Below the pieces are notes generated by a model. That model had not been told where the DNA came from. It ran no database searches and saw only the letters and a program-made list of their open reading frames with translations. This document shows, one piece after another, positions 21,367 through 33,545 of a stretch of DNA of 64,000 nucleotides. Origin of the DNA: Cinnamomum chago (taxonomy: Eukaryota > Streptophyta > Magnoliopsida > Laurales > Lauraceae); the NCBI GenBank assembly GCA_038049695.1, contig CP142458.1, positions 43,431,501 to 43,495,500 on the forward strand, written 5' to 3'. The position numbers were made by a program, and so were the translations under genes. Position 1 is the first letter of the stretch. Each line of letters begins with the position of its first letter.

Positions 21367-21750
21367 TAGCCTAAAAAAAGCATTGTGTAAAGGTTATTGC
21401 TTAGCCTTGAAAAACATCTTGTAAAGGTTGTTGTTGAGCCTAGTAAAAACAACATTGTAAGGGTTATTGCTTAGCCTAGTAAAAAGCATAAATAGTGGAA
21501 ATCCGGTGGGGTGATTGGATCACAAGCCGGTAGTGGACGTAGGCATTTAGGTCGAACCACTATAAACCTTTGTGTTGTGGTGCTTGCTTTTGTGGTAATT
21601 GTTTATTTTAGCATCCGCATATTGTTTGATTAATCATCACATGTGACTAGTTTATCTTAAAGAATTAAAATTGGTCTAAATTGGTCATATTTGTAGCACA
21701 CCCTATTCACCCCCCCCCCCCCCTCTAGGGTTAGGATCCCAGGACTTTCA
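21367..21750 (+). repeat. A1 3' LTR, right part
   Basis: Resumes after the second TTGCT with the 34-bp repeats and ends CCCAGGACTTTCA. The next base belongs to a B LTR interior. Confidence 0.88.
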
Positions 21751-22258
21751 AGGTCCCGTTGCCGATTTCCTTGAGGAGGAGCCAGAGGAGGCGGTAGGTG
21801 TGCCGCAACCTCTAGTTGAGTGGCGCGCTGACGATGTCATGTAGACATCAGACTGCTATGAGAAGCGTAACATTTTGGGAGGACTAATTAACCATTCTTT
21901 TGGGTTATTGTTTTGTTCATATTGGTCTATGTTGGCCTCTATTCTTGGGAATGTAACTAAATGATATTTTGTCTAACTTTAACAACTTCTGGGAAACATG
22001 CTTTAGATCATTGCTCATTCTGATACAGTTTTGATATTTGACGTTAATGCTTTCATGACTAGAGATAGTTGTCTATTTGATTTGCTACATGCTTCCGCAC
22101 TTAAAAAGAAATATTCCTTGATGGTTGTGATATCCTCACCGCGGACAACTGTGGGAAATTAAATAAAGTGTTTCTTCTTGATGTAGATAATCATCAATCA
22201 TCATTAATCATTATTCACTAATGTCCCGATCCCGGATTTCCGGTCCGGGGTCGCGACA
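21751..22258 (+). repeat. B1 5' LTR remnant
   Basis: The final ~500 bp of the LTR, ending GGTCCGGGGTCGCGACA. Opens with the acidic short frame (21752-21844). Primer site CTGGTATCAGAGC follows at 22261. Confidence 0.88.
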
Positions 22259-22400
22259 GACTGGTATCAGAGCGAGACGTGTTTCAAGCAATTAAAAGAA
22301 ACTAGAAAGCCTAAGGACGTGGCGAGGATCCGTTAGATCTTTCGTTAGCTAGTATCGTGTGAGCAATGTGTGACCCTTTATATTATTATGTGCTAACAAC

Positions 22401-25400
22401 TTGTTTTGCAGCATCATGCCTCCACGTAAGAGAACAGTGAATGGTATTCCTTCTGGCAGTAACAGTGATCACACCGGGCCAGTGGAAGAGGATATAGTTG
22501 AGAACAACCCACCAAACCAGTTTCAGGAAATGATGCAAGCCATGCTTGACCAGCAACGTCAAGCCAACGAAAACCAAGCCAGATTGCAAGAACAAATGCT
22601 CAGGAGGGAAGAAGACCATGCTAGAGAGATGGCAGAAATGCAGAGGCAATTGCTTGAGGTCTTGCAAAGAAGACCAGATCCGGTTCAACCTCAGCCAGCA
22701 ATCGTCATAAACCAAAGGCAACATGATCCCAATGCCTTGTTTGAGCGATTCAGGAAGAGAGCTCCGAAGGAATTCCTTGGGGAAGAGGACCCACTAGCTG
22801 CAGATGACTGGTTGGAACACACCGAGAACATCTTCGAGATCTTCCAGTGCACGGGAAGTGATAGAGTGAAGCTAGCATCATCCCTTTTAGTTGGCACAAC
22901 AGACAGATGGTGGAAAACAGTGAGAGAAGAATATAGGACCATGACTGATGCAGAAGTGTGGGCAAACTTCAAGAGGCAGTTTCATGACAAATATGTACCC
23001 GCCCACGTCAAGAAGCAAAAGGCTATAGAGTTTCAGCAGTTGGTGCAAGGGGGCATGACAGTCTTAGAATATCTCACCAAGTTCGAGAGATTGTCTAGAT
23101 ATGCCCCAGAGTTGGTAGATACGGTGGAGAAGAAAATCGCTAAATTCTTTGAGGGGCTTAATCCCTTCATTGAAAGAGATGCCACCGGAGTAGTACCACC
23201 TACTACTTTTGATGAAGCAGTGAAGAGGGCATACAAATTCGAGAACTTCCACAACAAGATCCTCAGAGTGCAAGGCAAGAGTCCAGCTCAGCAGCAGAAT
23301 TTCCAGCATCAGAGGAACCATCAGAATAAGAGGCAGAGGACAGGGCCAAATGTGCAGAATCCAGTGGTTTGCATCCACTGTGGGAAGAACCATGCTAGTG
23401 CTGAATGTCATACTATCACGGGAGCGTGCTTCAGGTGTGGTTCGATGGACCATAGGATGAGGGATTGCCCTAGGCCAAACAGACAGCAGCAGCAACAAAG
23501 GCCACAACGTCCACCACCACCACCACAGCATGAATTGGTTGTCCAAAACCAACCAAGGCCACTTCAGCAGCAAGCACCACAGCAACAACAGTTCAGACCG
23601 CAACAGCAGCCACAGCAGCAGGCCCGTCATCAGCAGGGACAGCAGCGTCCACCGCAGCAGAATAAGAATGCACCACATGGCAGGCCACAACAAGCTCAGA
23701 ACAGGCCACAGCAGCGAGGTCAAATCTACGGGGTCAATAGAGTGGATGCAGAGGCAGCGGGTAACGTAGTGGACGGTACACTTCTTGTTTGTGGGATTAA
23801 AGCTATGATTTTGTTTGACCCTGGCTCTACACATTCTTTCGTGTCCCATAAGTTTGCTAAGTTGATTGATATGCATGCTATAGAACTGGAGTTCATTTTG
23901 ACTGTGGCAACCCCAGGAGGTAAACAAGTTGTTTGTAGAACCTTTTACCCTAATTGCACAGTTCAGATAGGAGAAGTGGTTTTAACCGCAGATCTCATTT
24001 CTTTGGAGATGTTTGATTATGATGTCATCCTAGGGATGGATTGGCTGGCAGGGTACCATGCCACAATGAATTGTTTCCATAAGACCCTCACTTTCAAGTT
24101 GGTTGAGACACCAACAGGAGTGTCATTTCTGGGAGAGAGGAGGAATCCTCGTGCAGGGTTTGTTTCAGCGTTGAAGGCTGGCAGACTTTTGAGAAGTGGA
24201 TGTGAAGCTTATTTAGCGTTTATCGCTGAGGATAAACGGTCCCAAGGGGTGGAGGAGATCCCAATTGTTTGGAAATTCCCGGATGTTTTTCCAGAGGAGA
24301 TTCCAGGTTTGCCACCCATGAGAGAGATTGATTTCACTATCGAGTTGCTACTAGGGACTGCCCCGATATCTATTGCACCTTATAGAATGGCTCCATCGGA
24401 GTTGGGAGAGTTGAAGACTCAGTTGCAAGAATTGTTAGACAAAGGTTTTGTGAGACCGAGTGTTTCACCATGGGGAGCCCCAGTCTTGTTTGTTAAGAAG
24501 AAGGATGGTTCGATGAGAATGTGTATCGATTACAGAAGATTGAATCAAGTGACCATCAAGAACAAATACCCTTTGCCAAGGATAGATGAATTGTTTGATC
24601 AATTGCAAGGTGCATCATACTTTTCGAAGATTGATTTGAGATCTGGTTACCATCAGCTGAGAGTTAGAGAAGCAGATGTGTTGAAAATAGCCTTCCGGAC
24701 AAGATATGGCCACTGTGAGTTCCTAGTGATGCCATTTGGGTTGACTAATGCACCGGCAGTGTTCATGGCATTGATGAACAAGATATTTGCAGAGTATCTA
24801 GATCAGTTTGTTGTAGTGTTTATTGATGACATTTTGGTGTACTCCAAGACCAAGGAAGAGCATGAAGAGCATTTGAGGATTGCATTGCAACTCTTGAGAG
24901 AGAATCAGCTGTATGCAAAGCTTAACAAGTGTGAATTTTGGCTAGACCAAGTAGCATTTCTAGGACACATTATCTCAAGAGAAGGTTTGTCAGTGGATCC
25001 GTCCAAGATTAAAGCAGTCATCAGTTGGGAAAGACCGAAGAATGTGACAGAAATCAGAAGTTTTCTGGGATTGGCAGGTTATTATCGAAGGTTTGTGAAA
25101 GGTTTTTCGTCGATTGCGTCACCTTTGACGAAGTTGACAAGGAAAAATATACCATATGTGTGGACAGAGCAGTGTGAAGAGAGTTTCCAAGAGCTAAAGA
25201 AGAGATTGACTACAGCACCAGTCCTTACTTTGCCATCCGGGAGCAGCGGTTTCACCATTTTTACCGATGCTTCGAATGTTGGACTTGGTTGCGTGTTGAT
25301 GCAAGAAGGAAAAGTGATTGCTTATGGATCTCGACAGTTGAAAGATCACGAGAAGAACTATGCCACCCATGACCTTGAGTTAGCAGCTGTTGTTTTCGCG

Positions 25401-27184
25401 TTGAAAATGTGGAGACATTACCTCTATGGAGAGCAGTTCGAAGTCCACTCCGACCACCGCAGCTTACAGTACTTGTTTTCACAGAAGGTATTGAACATGA
25501 GGCAGAGGAGATGGATGGAATATATCAAGGACTATGATTTTCCAATCAAGTACCACCTGGGGAAGGCCAATGTGGTTGCAGATGCCTTGAGTAGGAAATC
25601 AGTAGGATTGGCGAACCTAAGTGGCACTTGTATTTTTGAGCAGTTTGAAGAGTTGAGTTTAGACTTACAGCCTCTAAGGAAGGGTGTTTCGTTAGCTAAC
25701 ATGACGGTGTCAGAACCTTCTTTCATTCAGAAGATCAAGGATAGTCGGTTGCAAGATCCAGAGTTGGGCAAAATTTCAGAGCATATAGCAGAACGTCCTG
25801 ACTTCCGTTTTGTTGATGGAGTTCTGTACTACCGTGACCGTTTGTGTGTACCTAACATTGAAGATTTGAGGAATGACATCATGACTGAAGCTCATAGCAC
25901 GAAGTACTCTATGCATCCAGGCGGCACAAAGATGTATCAGAATTTGAAGGGCAGATTTTGGTGGAACAACATGAAGAGAGAGATTGCAGCGTTTGTCTCC
26001 CGTTGTATGACCTGTCAGTTGATTAAAGCAGAGCATCAGAGACCTCCAGGGTTGTTACAGCCATTAGAGATCCCGGAATGGAAGTGGGAGCACATTACCA
26101 TGGACTTTATTTCGGGATTACCGAGGACTAGTAGAGGCAACGATGCAATTTGGGTCATTGTCGACCGTCTCACCAAGTCAGCGCATTTCCTTGCTATGAA
26201 GACAGGGAAGAAGATGCACATGCTACCTTTGGCAGAGTTGTTTGTCAGCGAGATCGTTAGTCGTCATGGGCAGCCAGTTTCTATCACTTCTGACCGAGAC
26301 AGCAGGTTTGTCTTGAGGTTCTGGAAGACATTGCATGAGTCTATGGGCACGAGACTACAGTTTAGCACGGCGTATCACCCTCAGACAGATGGCTAGTCAG
26401 AGAGGACGATTCAGACTCTTGAGGATATGCTACGTGCTTGTGTGTTAGATTTCAAGACACAATGGGATGAGACTCTACCGTTGTGTGAATTCGCTTACAA
26501 TAACAGTTACCACTCAAGTATTGGAATGGCTCCTTTTGAGGCTTTGTATGGCAGAAGATGTAGGACACCTGTTTGTTGGGAAGAAGTCGGTACTCGCAGT
26601 TTCCATGGACCGACGATTGTTAGTGAGACCAGCGACAAGATCAAGTTGATTCAAGAACGTCTGAAAGTGTCCCGGAGTAGACAGAAGAGCTATGCAGACT
26701 CCCACCGCGGGGATTTACAGTTCAAGGAAGGAGATAAGGTTTTCTTGAAAGTGTCACCTACAAGGGGAACATTGAGATTTGGTCAGAAGGGCAAGTTATC
26801 ACGGAGATACATTGGACCCTATGACATTGTGAGCAAGATTGGTGACGTGGCCTATAGATTGGCCTTACCACCTGAGTTATCTGGTGTACACAACGTCTTC
26901 CATGTGTCTATGTTGAAGAAATATGCCCCCGATCCGTCGCATGCACTCCGGCATGAGCCATTGGAGATCGGAGAGGATGCTACATATGTGGAGAAGCCCG
27001 TTGAGATCATCGATACAAAGGAACAAGAGTTGAGGACTTAGACTATTCAGTGGGTGAAGGTATTGTGGGAGAACCATGGACCGGAAGAGGCCACATGGGA
27101 ATTACGAGATCAAGTTCAGAAGAAATATCCACATCTTCTACCTGAGGTGAGTCTTATAGTTCATTTGGAGGACCAAATGCCCTA
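22401..27184 (+). pseudogene. gag-pol: B1 gag-pol polyprotein (about two breaks)
   Basis: Likely start MPPRKRTV (22416). Order by residue from 22401: Gag capsid-like domain (about 110-280, [15 protein letters not shown]...WANFKRQF), zinc knuckles ([13 protein letters not shown] and [14 protein letters not shown], about 325-355), a Gln/Pro-rich linker (about 360-450), aspartic protease ([11 protein letters not shown], about 471), reverse transcriptase ([19 protein letters not shown] about 695; FIDDILVYS about 807), RNase H (FTIFTDAS about 953), integrase with HHCC finger (HPGGTKMY, about 1172) and DDE core ([16 protein letters not shown]), and a C-terminal chromodomain-like segment (YVEKPVEIIDTKEQEL...WVKVLW). 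The double knuckle and chromodomain point to Tekay/Del chromoviruses. That clade is known to integrate into heterochromatin. Confidence 0.88.
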
Positions 27185-27196
27185 AGGGGTGGAGGA
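27184..27196 (+). other. B1 polypurine tract
   Basis: AAGGGGTGGAGGA immediately precedes TGTAAGACCCCG, the LTR start. C has the same tract before its 3' LTR (46201-46213). Confidence 0.8.
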
Positions 27197-28540
27197 TGTA
27201 AGACCCCGACCCGAGTGAACCCGATTAGTGCTAATTAAGTTGCGTGTTAGTGCTAAGCTTGATTGGTGTTTTTGGCTAAGTTCGGTTTAAATTAGCCTTT
27301 GTTATAGTTTTGGGGTATTTTGATTGCCTGGTGTTAGTGGGACCCTTTGGGGGTTTCCTTTTCATGACATTGCACATGATTGAGGATTTATCGGAGATTT
27401 TGCATTCATTGTTTTAATCTCGTTTTATCGGTATTGTTAAGCTCTACAACTTTCATGTTGATCCCGTCCCCGTTTGAGATTCCGAAACCCGAATTCTTGG
27501 CCTTGAGGGCAAAAACAGTCATTGCACACAAATCTGTACCCAAAACTTGATACTCCCGAAACCCGCGAAACATATACTTTTTGGAAACTAGATATTTCGA
27601 CGAACATCTCTTCCTTCTTCGTCGAATTCATCCGAGGTCCCGAGAGAGATGATTTCAGCCTAAGTAGATTGTTAGTGGTGGAGCCCACTCCTCACTTGCT
27701 ACAACAGGAGACCCTTCCCTTCCATTGTCATTTTCCAGCACAAGAGAGAGAACTAGGGCTTTCTGAGCAACTCCTTCTTCTTCTTGCCTTCCATCACTCA
27801 ATCCACTCCCAAACTTGCACCAAGAGGAGATTGGAGGCCACCATCTTCTTCATCTCCTTGAGAGCTTTCTTTCCATAGCTTTTGTGGAGCACACCAACCA
27901 TTACAAGATTTCCTTAGAGCTTACCATTGCCATTAGAGGACCTTGCAAGTAAGTTTTCCCCCTCATCTTATAGAATTGTTATCTCCTAGCCCTTGAGAAG
28001 CTTCACTATTATCCTTGGAACATTTCCTTTCTATTTCATTGTTTTGACTCTTTTAGGGTTTGGTTGTTTTGGGGATTTTTGTCATAGCTTGGATTCCTTG
28101 CTTGGGAGACTTGTTAGAGCTTGATTTCATTGACTTGAAGACCTAAGGCAAGTGAATGATTGGATGTTTTAAGTTTTAAATGATTTGGTGAAGCATTTAT
28201 GGATTTCATGTTTTCATTAATATGCCTATGGTTGAAATAAATGCTCTTGATGGAGAGCCTTATGAATGCATTTATGATCATATAGAAGTGTTGGTTCATA
28301 GCAATTAATGTTTCATTGTTTTGTCTTGAATATGTACATTGTGTGAAATGGTTTCCTCTTCTCTTTGCTTGTATGGGATGTGATATGGATGGAGGAGAAT
28401 GGGATGGATGTAGTTGGGAAATTGAAGTCATTTGGATGGAGATTTATACTCCTTATTTGATGTATGAAAGTGGTTAAAATGAGATTGTAGAAGGAAGAGA
28501 AGGAGGACAGCTAAACTCGTCCGGAATCAATTTCTGGACA

Positions 28541-28820
28541 GTTCGCTCGAGCGACCATGACACTTCGCTCGAGCGATCTGTCCAGAAAAGGGTTCGGGCA
28601 TTCCAGCAGCTTGGTCGCTCGAGCGGACCCCTGGTCGCTCGAACGGACATTCCAGAACTCATTCCAGAGAGTTGTTCGTTCGAACGCATTTAAATATTCG
28701 CTCGACCCAATGAGTTCGTTCGAGCGACCTCAAATTCGCTCGAGCGAACCCACCCAGACCACCATTCCAGCGAGCGACTCGCTCGAGCGAACCCTCCAGT
28801 TCGCTCGAACGATGCGGTTC
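28541..28820 (+). repeat. TCGCTCGAGCGA palindrome cassette in B1
   Basis: About ten TTCGCTCGAGCGA-like words, some decayed (TTCGTTCGAACG), spaced 15-40 bp. It lies inside the predicted leader intron. Confidence 0.8.
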
Positions 28821-29780
28821 GTCTGGCATAGACTATTTTTGGGACAATGTTCAACTGTTTCAATGGTTGGGTCTATTCTCTGGGAACCCCTCTATATTAA
28901 GGAGATTTATCAAGCATTGTATGAGGCCATTTGAGGAAGAAACCATATCACCAAGATTTCATTCAAAGTTTTGAAACTTCAAGGTGTATAAGGAGCCCGG
29001 GATGTCTTCTAACTCAAGGAGTACCAAGTCTTTATTATAATCGACATACGGGACCCCTATACACTAAATAGATCTTAAAACCAGTATTTTATCCGAAATT
29101 GTTATAGCTCATAATTTCACCTCATTGCAAGATTTATCTTTCATGATGTGTTTTCCCGAAGGCAGGATAGTTAACTAGTAACAGTGATTTGTCCCGAGAT
29201 ATATTACCCGACTTGGAACGAAAATGTTCCTTTGTGCACCCCGTCTTACTCGTTTATATATTGTACTCGATTTACTTGCATAAGTCTCGATTTGATATTT
29301 AACCTATGTGTCGGCATCACTAAGCTTGGACACCTTGTCGGTTTGATCCACCGACTTGGAGATCCCTCTCCCGTCCCGCCAGCTGCAGTTTGGATCCCGA
29401 TACCCGGTCATTACCGTGGTCCCGTCCCGATACCCGGTTCGCTACCGTGGTCCCGTCCCGTATATTTATATTGTGTATATGATTTGCGTTGAATCTCCTC
29501 ACCTTGTGTGATTGAGACCAACGTCCCGTGATACTGTTGTCACTTTAGTGACAGAGGACTGAGCTTTATGTGATTGCCATCTCGTGAGTTCCCGATCCCT
29601 TGGTTACCTCATATATTTTATCTTGTTTACATATTTTCTAGCAAATGATTGATCTATTTTGTGAGAGTTCTTGCTTAAACAGATTTCCTTGCTTTTCGAG
29701 ATATTCATCTATTATATGTTGTTGTATCTTTTCACTCTCTTACCAGACCGTCGTGTCTGATACATTTGCTTTGGTACTCA

Positions 29781-29873
29781 GGTCCCTTTGCCGGTTTCCT
29801 TGAGGAGGAGCCAGAGGAGGCGGTAGGTGAGCAGCAACCTCTAGTTGAGTGGCGTACTGACGATGTCATGTAG
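29781..29873 (+). CDS. B1 LTR acidic short reading frame
   Basis: GPFAGFLEEEPEEAVGE...EWRTDDVM-stop after acceptor-like TTGGTACTCAG. Equivalent to 21752-21844 in the 5' LTR remnant and 33453-33545 in B4. Retained in five B LTR copies; function unknown. Confidence 0.4.
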   Translation, partial: GPFAGFLEEEPEEAVGEQQPLVEWRTDDVM

Positions 29874-30280
29874 ACATCAGACTGCTATGAGAAGCGTAAC
29901 ATTTTGGGAGGACTAATTAACCATTCTTTTGGGTTATTGTTTTGTTCATATTGGCCTATGTTGGCCTCTATTCTTGGGAATGTAACTAAATGATATTTTG
30001 TCTAACTTTAACAACTTCTGGGAAACATGTTTTAGATCATTGCTCATTCTGATACAGTTTTGATATTTGACGTTAATGCTTGCATGACTAGAGATAGTTG
30101 TCTATTTGACTTGCTACATGCTTCCGCACTTAAAAAGAAATATTCCTTGATGGTTGTGATATCCTCACCGCGGACACCTGTGAGAAATTAAATAAAGTGT
30201 ATCTTCTTGATGTAGATAATCATCATTAATCATTATTCACTAATGTCCCGATCCCGGATTCCCGGTCCGGGGTCGCGACA

Positions 30281-30687
30281 GGTCCGCTCGAGCAACCAAG
30301 ACTCTGTTTGATCCAAGCGCAGACAGAGAGTTGTCCACTCAAGCGACCATAGGGTCCGCTCGAGCGAACTACCCTCTGTATAATCTGGAGCAAGGCAGAG
30401 AGTTGTCCGTTCGAACGTACTTATTATCCGCTCGAACGAACTGTCTCGCTCAAGTAAAGTGTCATCACCTTATAAAGTTCGCTCGAGCGAACCTGCCAGA
30501 TTCAGGAGGAGAATTATTTCGTTGTGTATTTTCTTGAAGATTGGAAAACTAGACTATGTTAAGGGTTTTGACTTGACATTGTGTAAATGGGACTTCGAAA
30601 TGCAACCCAACTTCGGGGACACCAATTCTTATATATATTCCGACATTTGGAGTCTCAATTACACAAAGGTCAATTAGCAGCCTTAAC
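30281..30687 (+). repeat. C 5' LTR fragment
   Basis: Matches 47484-47880 of C's 3' LTR, including the TCGCTCGAGCGA words and the AACTTCGGGGACACC block. Confidence 0.8.
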
Positions 30688-31115
30688 AAGTGTTTCACCG
30701 TGGGGAGCACCGGTGTTGTTTGTGAAGAAGAAGGATGGAAGTTTGAGAATGTGCATTGACTACAAGAAGTTGAACCATGTGACCGTGAAGAACAAGTATC
30801 CACTGCCAAGGATAGATGAATTGTTTGACCAATTGCAAGGAGCAGCCTATTTTTCCAAGATAGACTTGAGGTCAGGGTACCATCAGTTGAGAGTTAGAGA
30901 CTCAGATGTTTAGAATACAGCTTTTAGAACAAGATATGGGCACTATGAGTTCTAAGTGACACCCTTTGGTTTGACAAATGCACCCGCAGTCTCTATGGCT
31001 CTAATGAACAAGGTCTTTGCACCTTATTTGGATCACTCCACGGTAGTATTCATTGATGATGTCCTCGTATATTCCAACAGTAAGAAGGAGCATGAAGAAC
31101 ATTTGAGGACAGCGT
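30688..31115 (+). pseudogene. pol: C pol, reverse transcriptase first part
   Basis: Encodes [40 protein letters not shown] and FIDDVLVYS, the finger-palm part of a Tekay reverse transcriptase. Continues at 43899 on the far side of the A4 insertion. Degraded, with several breaks across the gene. Confidence 0.8.
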
Positions 31116-33452
31116 TGTTAGGAATTTTGTATTTGCAATTTGATGGATGCATTTGCACTTTAGCATCATTTGATTTACACACACTTGCATAGTTTTAGAA
31201 AACCTTGAAATCTGTTTTTATACATGCATTGGTTTTAAACTTGAAGAAATTTTGTATTATGCATGTTTGATTTCTAAACTTGGGTGCATTGGTTTTAGTA
31301 TCCAAACTCTTTTGAAAACCTAATTCTTTCTGCATTATATTTGGAAAATCATATTGAGAATTTAGGTTTGTGCCTTGCATACATTCATTACTTTCAGAAT
31401 AAGTTTTGTATGCATTTTCATTTGAAAAGAGTTTTAGAAATCAAGCTAGCCTTTGGTTTTAAACTTTTGAATCTCTTTAGGCGTTTTGTGTTTCATGTTT
31501 TTGAACATCTTAGAATCACTTAAAACATGTTACCAAGCTTGATTTAGTGGCCCAAAAATCCTCCCAAAGAAATACCTTCAAATGTGCAAAAGTTGGAATT
31601 TTTGCAAAAGGGGAGTGACCTGGCAGTGTCGCCGGTCGACCGAGACCTGCTTCCCGGTCGACCGGGAACACTGTCGGTCGAGTTGCAGGTTTTGTGCTGA
31701 AACCTGCCAACGGTCAGAAATATGACCGTTGTGCCTTCCCGGTCGACCGAGACCTGTGTCTAGGTCGACCGAGGACTAGCCGTTGGGCATTTTTGGCTAT
31801 AAAAATGAGTTCTTTCCTTTGTCCAAAGTTGGAGATTTTTAAGCCTTCTTTGAGGAGATTTGAGACAAGACAAAGGGGATGAACTAAGAGAGACCAAAGG
31901 GGTCATTAAGTGAAGCTTAAGCTTGGATCAACTAAGTTAAATCTCCAAGTAAGTTTTACTTTTAATTAATCATTTGTTATGTGCTTTATTTGAACTTTGG
32001 AAAATGATTTCAAGCATGATAACAATGATATGTTGAATCCATTCTTCCCTTCATCTTTGATATTCAAGATTGGATTCATCACTTTGATTTCAACCCAAGT
32101 TTTGTTTTAAACTTTCTTAATCATGCTTAGCCTAAAACTTTGATTTCTTTTATTGCATGATTATTTCACTTGGTTGAAACTTCCCTTGTTGTTTTCATTC
32201 TTTTAATCTTTAGTCAAATTAGTTTTGAAAACAACATTGCACACGCATCACTTGATTAGGCTTAAACACTTTCATACAACTTGTGATCTTTAGATTTTCA
32301 TATCATTCACAAGTGTGTAATTGTTCAAGTGATTTGCATAGAACTTCAATCATATCTTTTTGTGCCTTAAACTTTCAAATTGCATTAATCATAAATTGAT
32401 TGAGCTTACTTTTAAACTTGATTGAAGTTTTCACACACACACACTTCATAAGCATACATCTTTGCATTTCTTTGAGTGTTTGTGTGAGTTAGATTTTCAT
32501 TTTCATATCCTCCTATCTTAGAGGCAAATACATTGAGCTTTAAATTGTATCTCTTAGAGTGATCTTTTGTGAAGACACTTTCTTAGAGAAATCTTTATCT
32601 TGTAAGGTTATTGCTTAGCCTAAGAAAAGCATCTTGTAAGGTTATTGCTTAGCCTAAGAAAAGCATTGTGTAAAGGTTATTGCTTAGCCTTGAAAAGCAT
32701 CTTGTAAAGGTTATTGCTTAGCCTATAAAAGCACATTGAGAGGTTGTTGTTTAGCCTAGAAAAACAACATTGTAAGGGTTATTGCTTAGCCTAGTAAAAA
32801 GCATACATAGTGGAAATCCGGTGGGGTGATTGGATCACAAGCCGGTAGTGGACGTAGGCATTGAGGCCGAACCACTATAAACCTTGGTGTTGTGGTGCTT
32901 GCATTTGTGGTGATTCATTTATTAGCTTCCGCATATTGTATGGTTAATCATCACATGTGACTAGTTTATGTTAAGTAATTAAAATTTGTTTAAATTGGTC
33001 ACAATTGTAGCTCACCCTATTCACCCCCCCCTGTCGCGACCCCGGACCGGGCCTACAGGACTGATCTGGGATCGGGACCATTAGTGGATGATGATTGATG
33101 ATGATTATCTACATCCACAATATACAACTTATTTAATTTCCCACAGGTGTCCGCGGTGAGGATATCACAACTATCAATGAATATTTCTTTTTGAGTGCGG
33201 AAGCATGTAGTAAATCAAATAGTAGACTATCTCTAGTCATAAAAGCAATGACATCAAGTGTAAATACTGTATCAAAATGAGCAATGATATATATAGAAAG
33301 TTTCCCAAAAGTTGTTAAAGTTAGACAAAACATCATTTAGTTACATCCCCAAAAATAGAGGCCAACAAAGGCCAATACCACAAAAGAATAACCCAAAGAA
33401 TGGTTAATTAGTTCTCCCAAAATGAAACGCCTCTCATAGCACAATCCGATGT

Positions 33453-33545
33453 CTACATGACATCGTCAGCACGCCACTCGACTAGAGGTTGCGGCTCACC
33501 TACCGCCTCCTCTGGCTCCTCCTCAAGGAAGCCGGCAACGGGACC
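33453..33545 (-). CDS. B4 LTR acidic short reading frame
   Basis: GPVAGFLEEEPEEAVGE...EWRADDVM-stop, nearly identical to B2. The matching exon-1-like stretch lies at 43136-43268 beyond A5, which sits within the predicted intron. Confidence 0.38.
   Translation of the reverse strand, partial: GPVAGFLEEEPEEAVGEPQPLVEWRADDVM

Larger units (their letters stand above)
201..21750 (+). mobile_element. Element A1: gag-only Copia-type LTR retrotransposon, with A2 nested in its 3' LTR
   Basis: Parts in order: 5' LTR, initiator-Met primer site, one gag-like ORF, ~1.8 kb hairpin array, multi-PPT zone and 3' LTR. No protease, integrase, reverse transcriptase or RNase H is present, so it must be mobilised by a partner. 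A2 (7412-21361) interrupts the 3' LTR. The two LTRs differ at roughly 30 sites in ~1.83 kb by eye, near 1.8%, or about 0.7 million years if a rice-type rate of 1.3e-8 per site per year applies. The gag ORF is open. The left terminus is not intact and carries no visible target duplication. The right end (21750) runs straight into the middle of a B LTR, so A1 probably inserted into the 5' LTR of B1. Multi-PPT, coiled-coil Gag and LTR palindromes resemble Sireviruses; the lineage assignment is inferred. Confidence 0.85.
21751..30280 (+). mobile_element. Element B1: Tekay-type chromovirus (Ty3/Gypsy)
   Basis: 5' LTR remnant, primer site, single gag-pol frame, PPT and a complete 3' LTR. The two LTRs share about 500 bp with about 14 differences by eye (2.8%, about 1 My), older than A1, consistent with A1 lying in its 5' LTR. 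After the 3' LTR, GGTCC (30281-30285) begins a C LTR fragment whose intact relative also has GGTCC there, so B1 probably inserted into C. The polyprotein has about two breaks. Confidence 0.88.
27197..30280 (+). repeat. B1 3' LTR
   Basis: 3,084 bp from TGTAAGACCCCGACC to GGGGTCGCGACA. Contains the conserved block (27571-27636), predicted donor (27949), palindrome cassette (28541-28820), a doubled ~33-bp GATACCCGG/CCGTGGTCCC repeat (29395-29460), predicted acceptor (29780) and the acidic short frame. Confidence 0.9.

Noticed and set aside
23064-23927. 287-codon minus-strand ORF opposite the B1 Gln/Pro-rich region
   Set aside because: Antisense of CAG/CCA-rich codons gives a Leu/Trp-rich shadow frame; the sense strand has clear Gag and protease motifs.
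27522-27878. 118-codon ORF in the B1 3' LTR
   Set aside because: Not in the frame compatible with the conserved acidic exon and not kept in other B LTRs.
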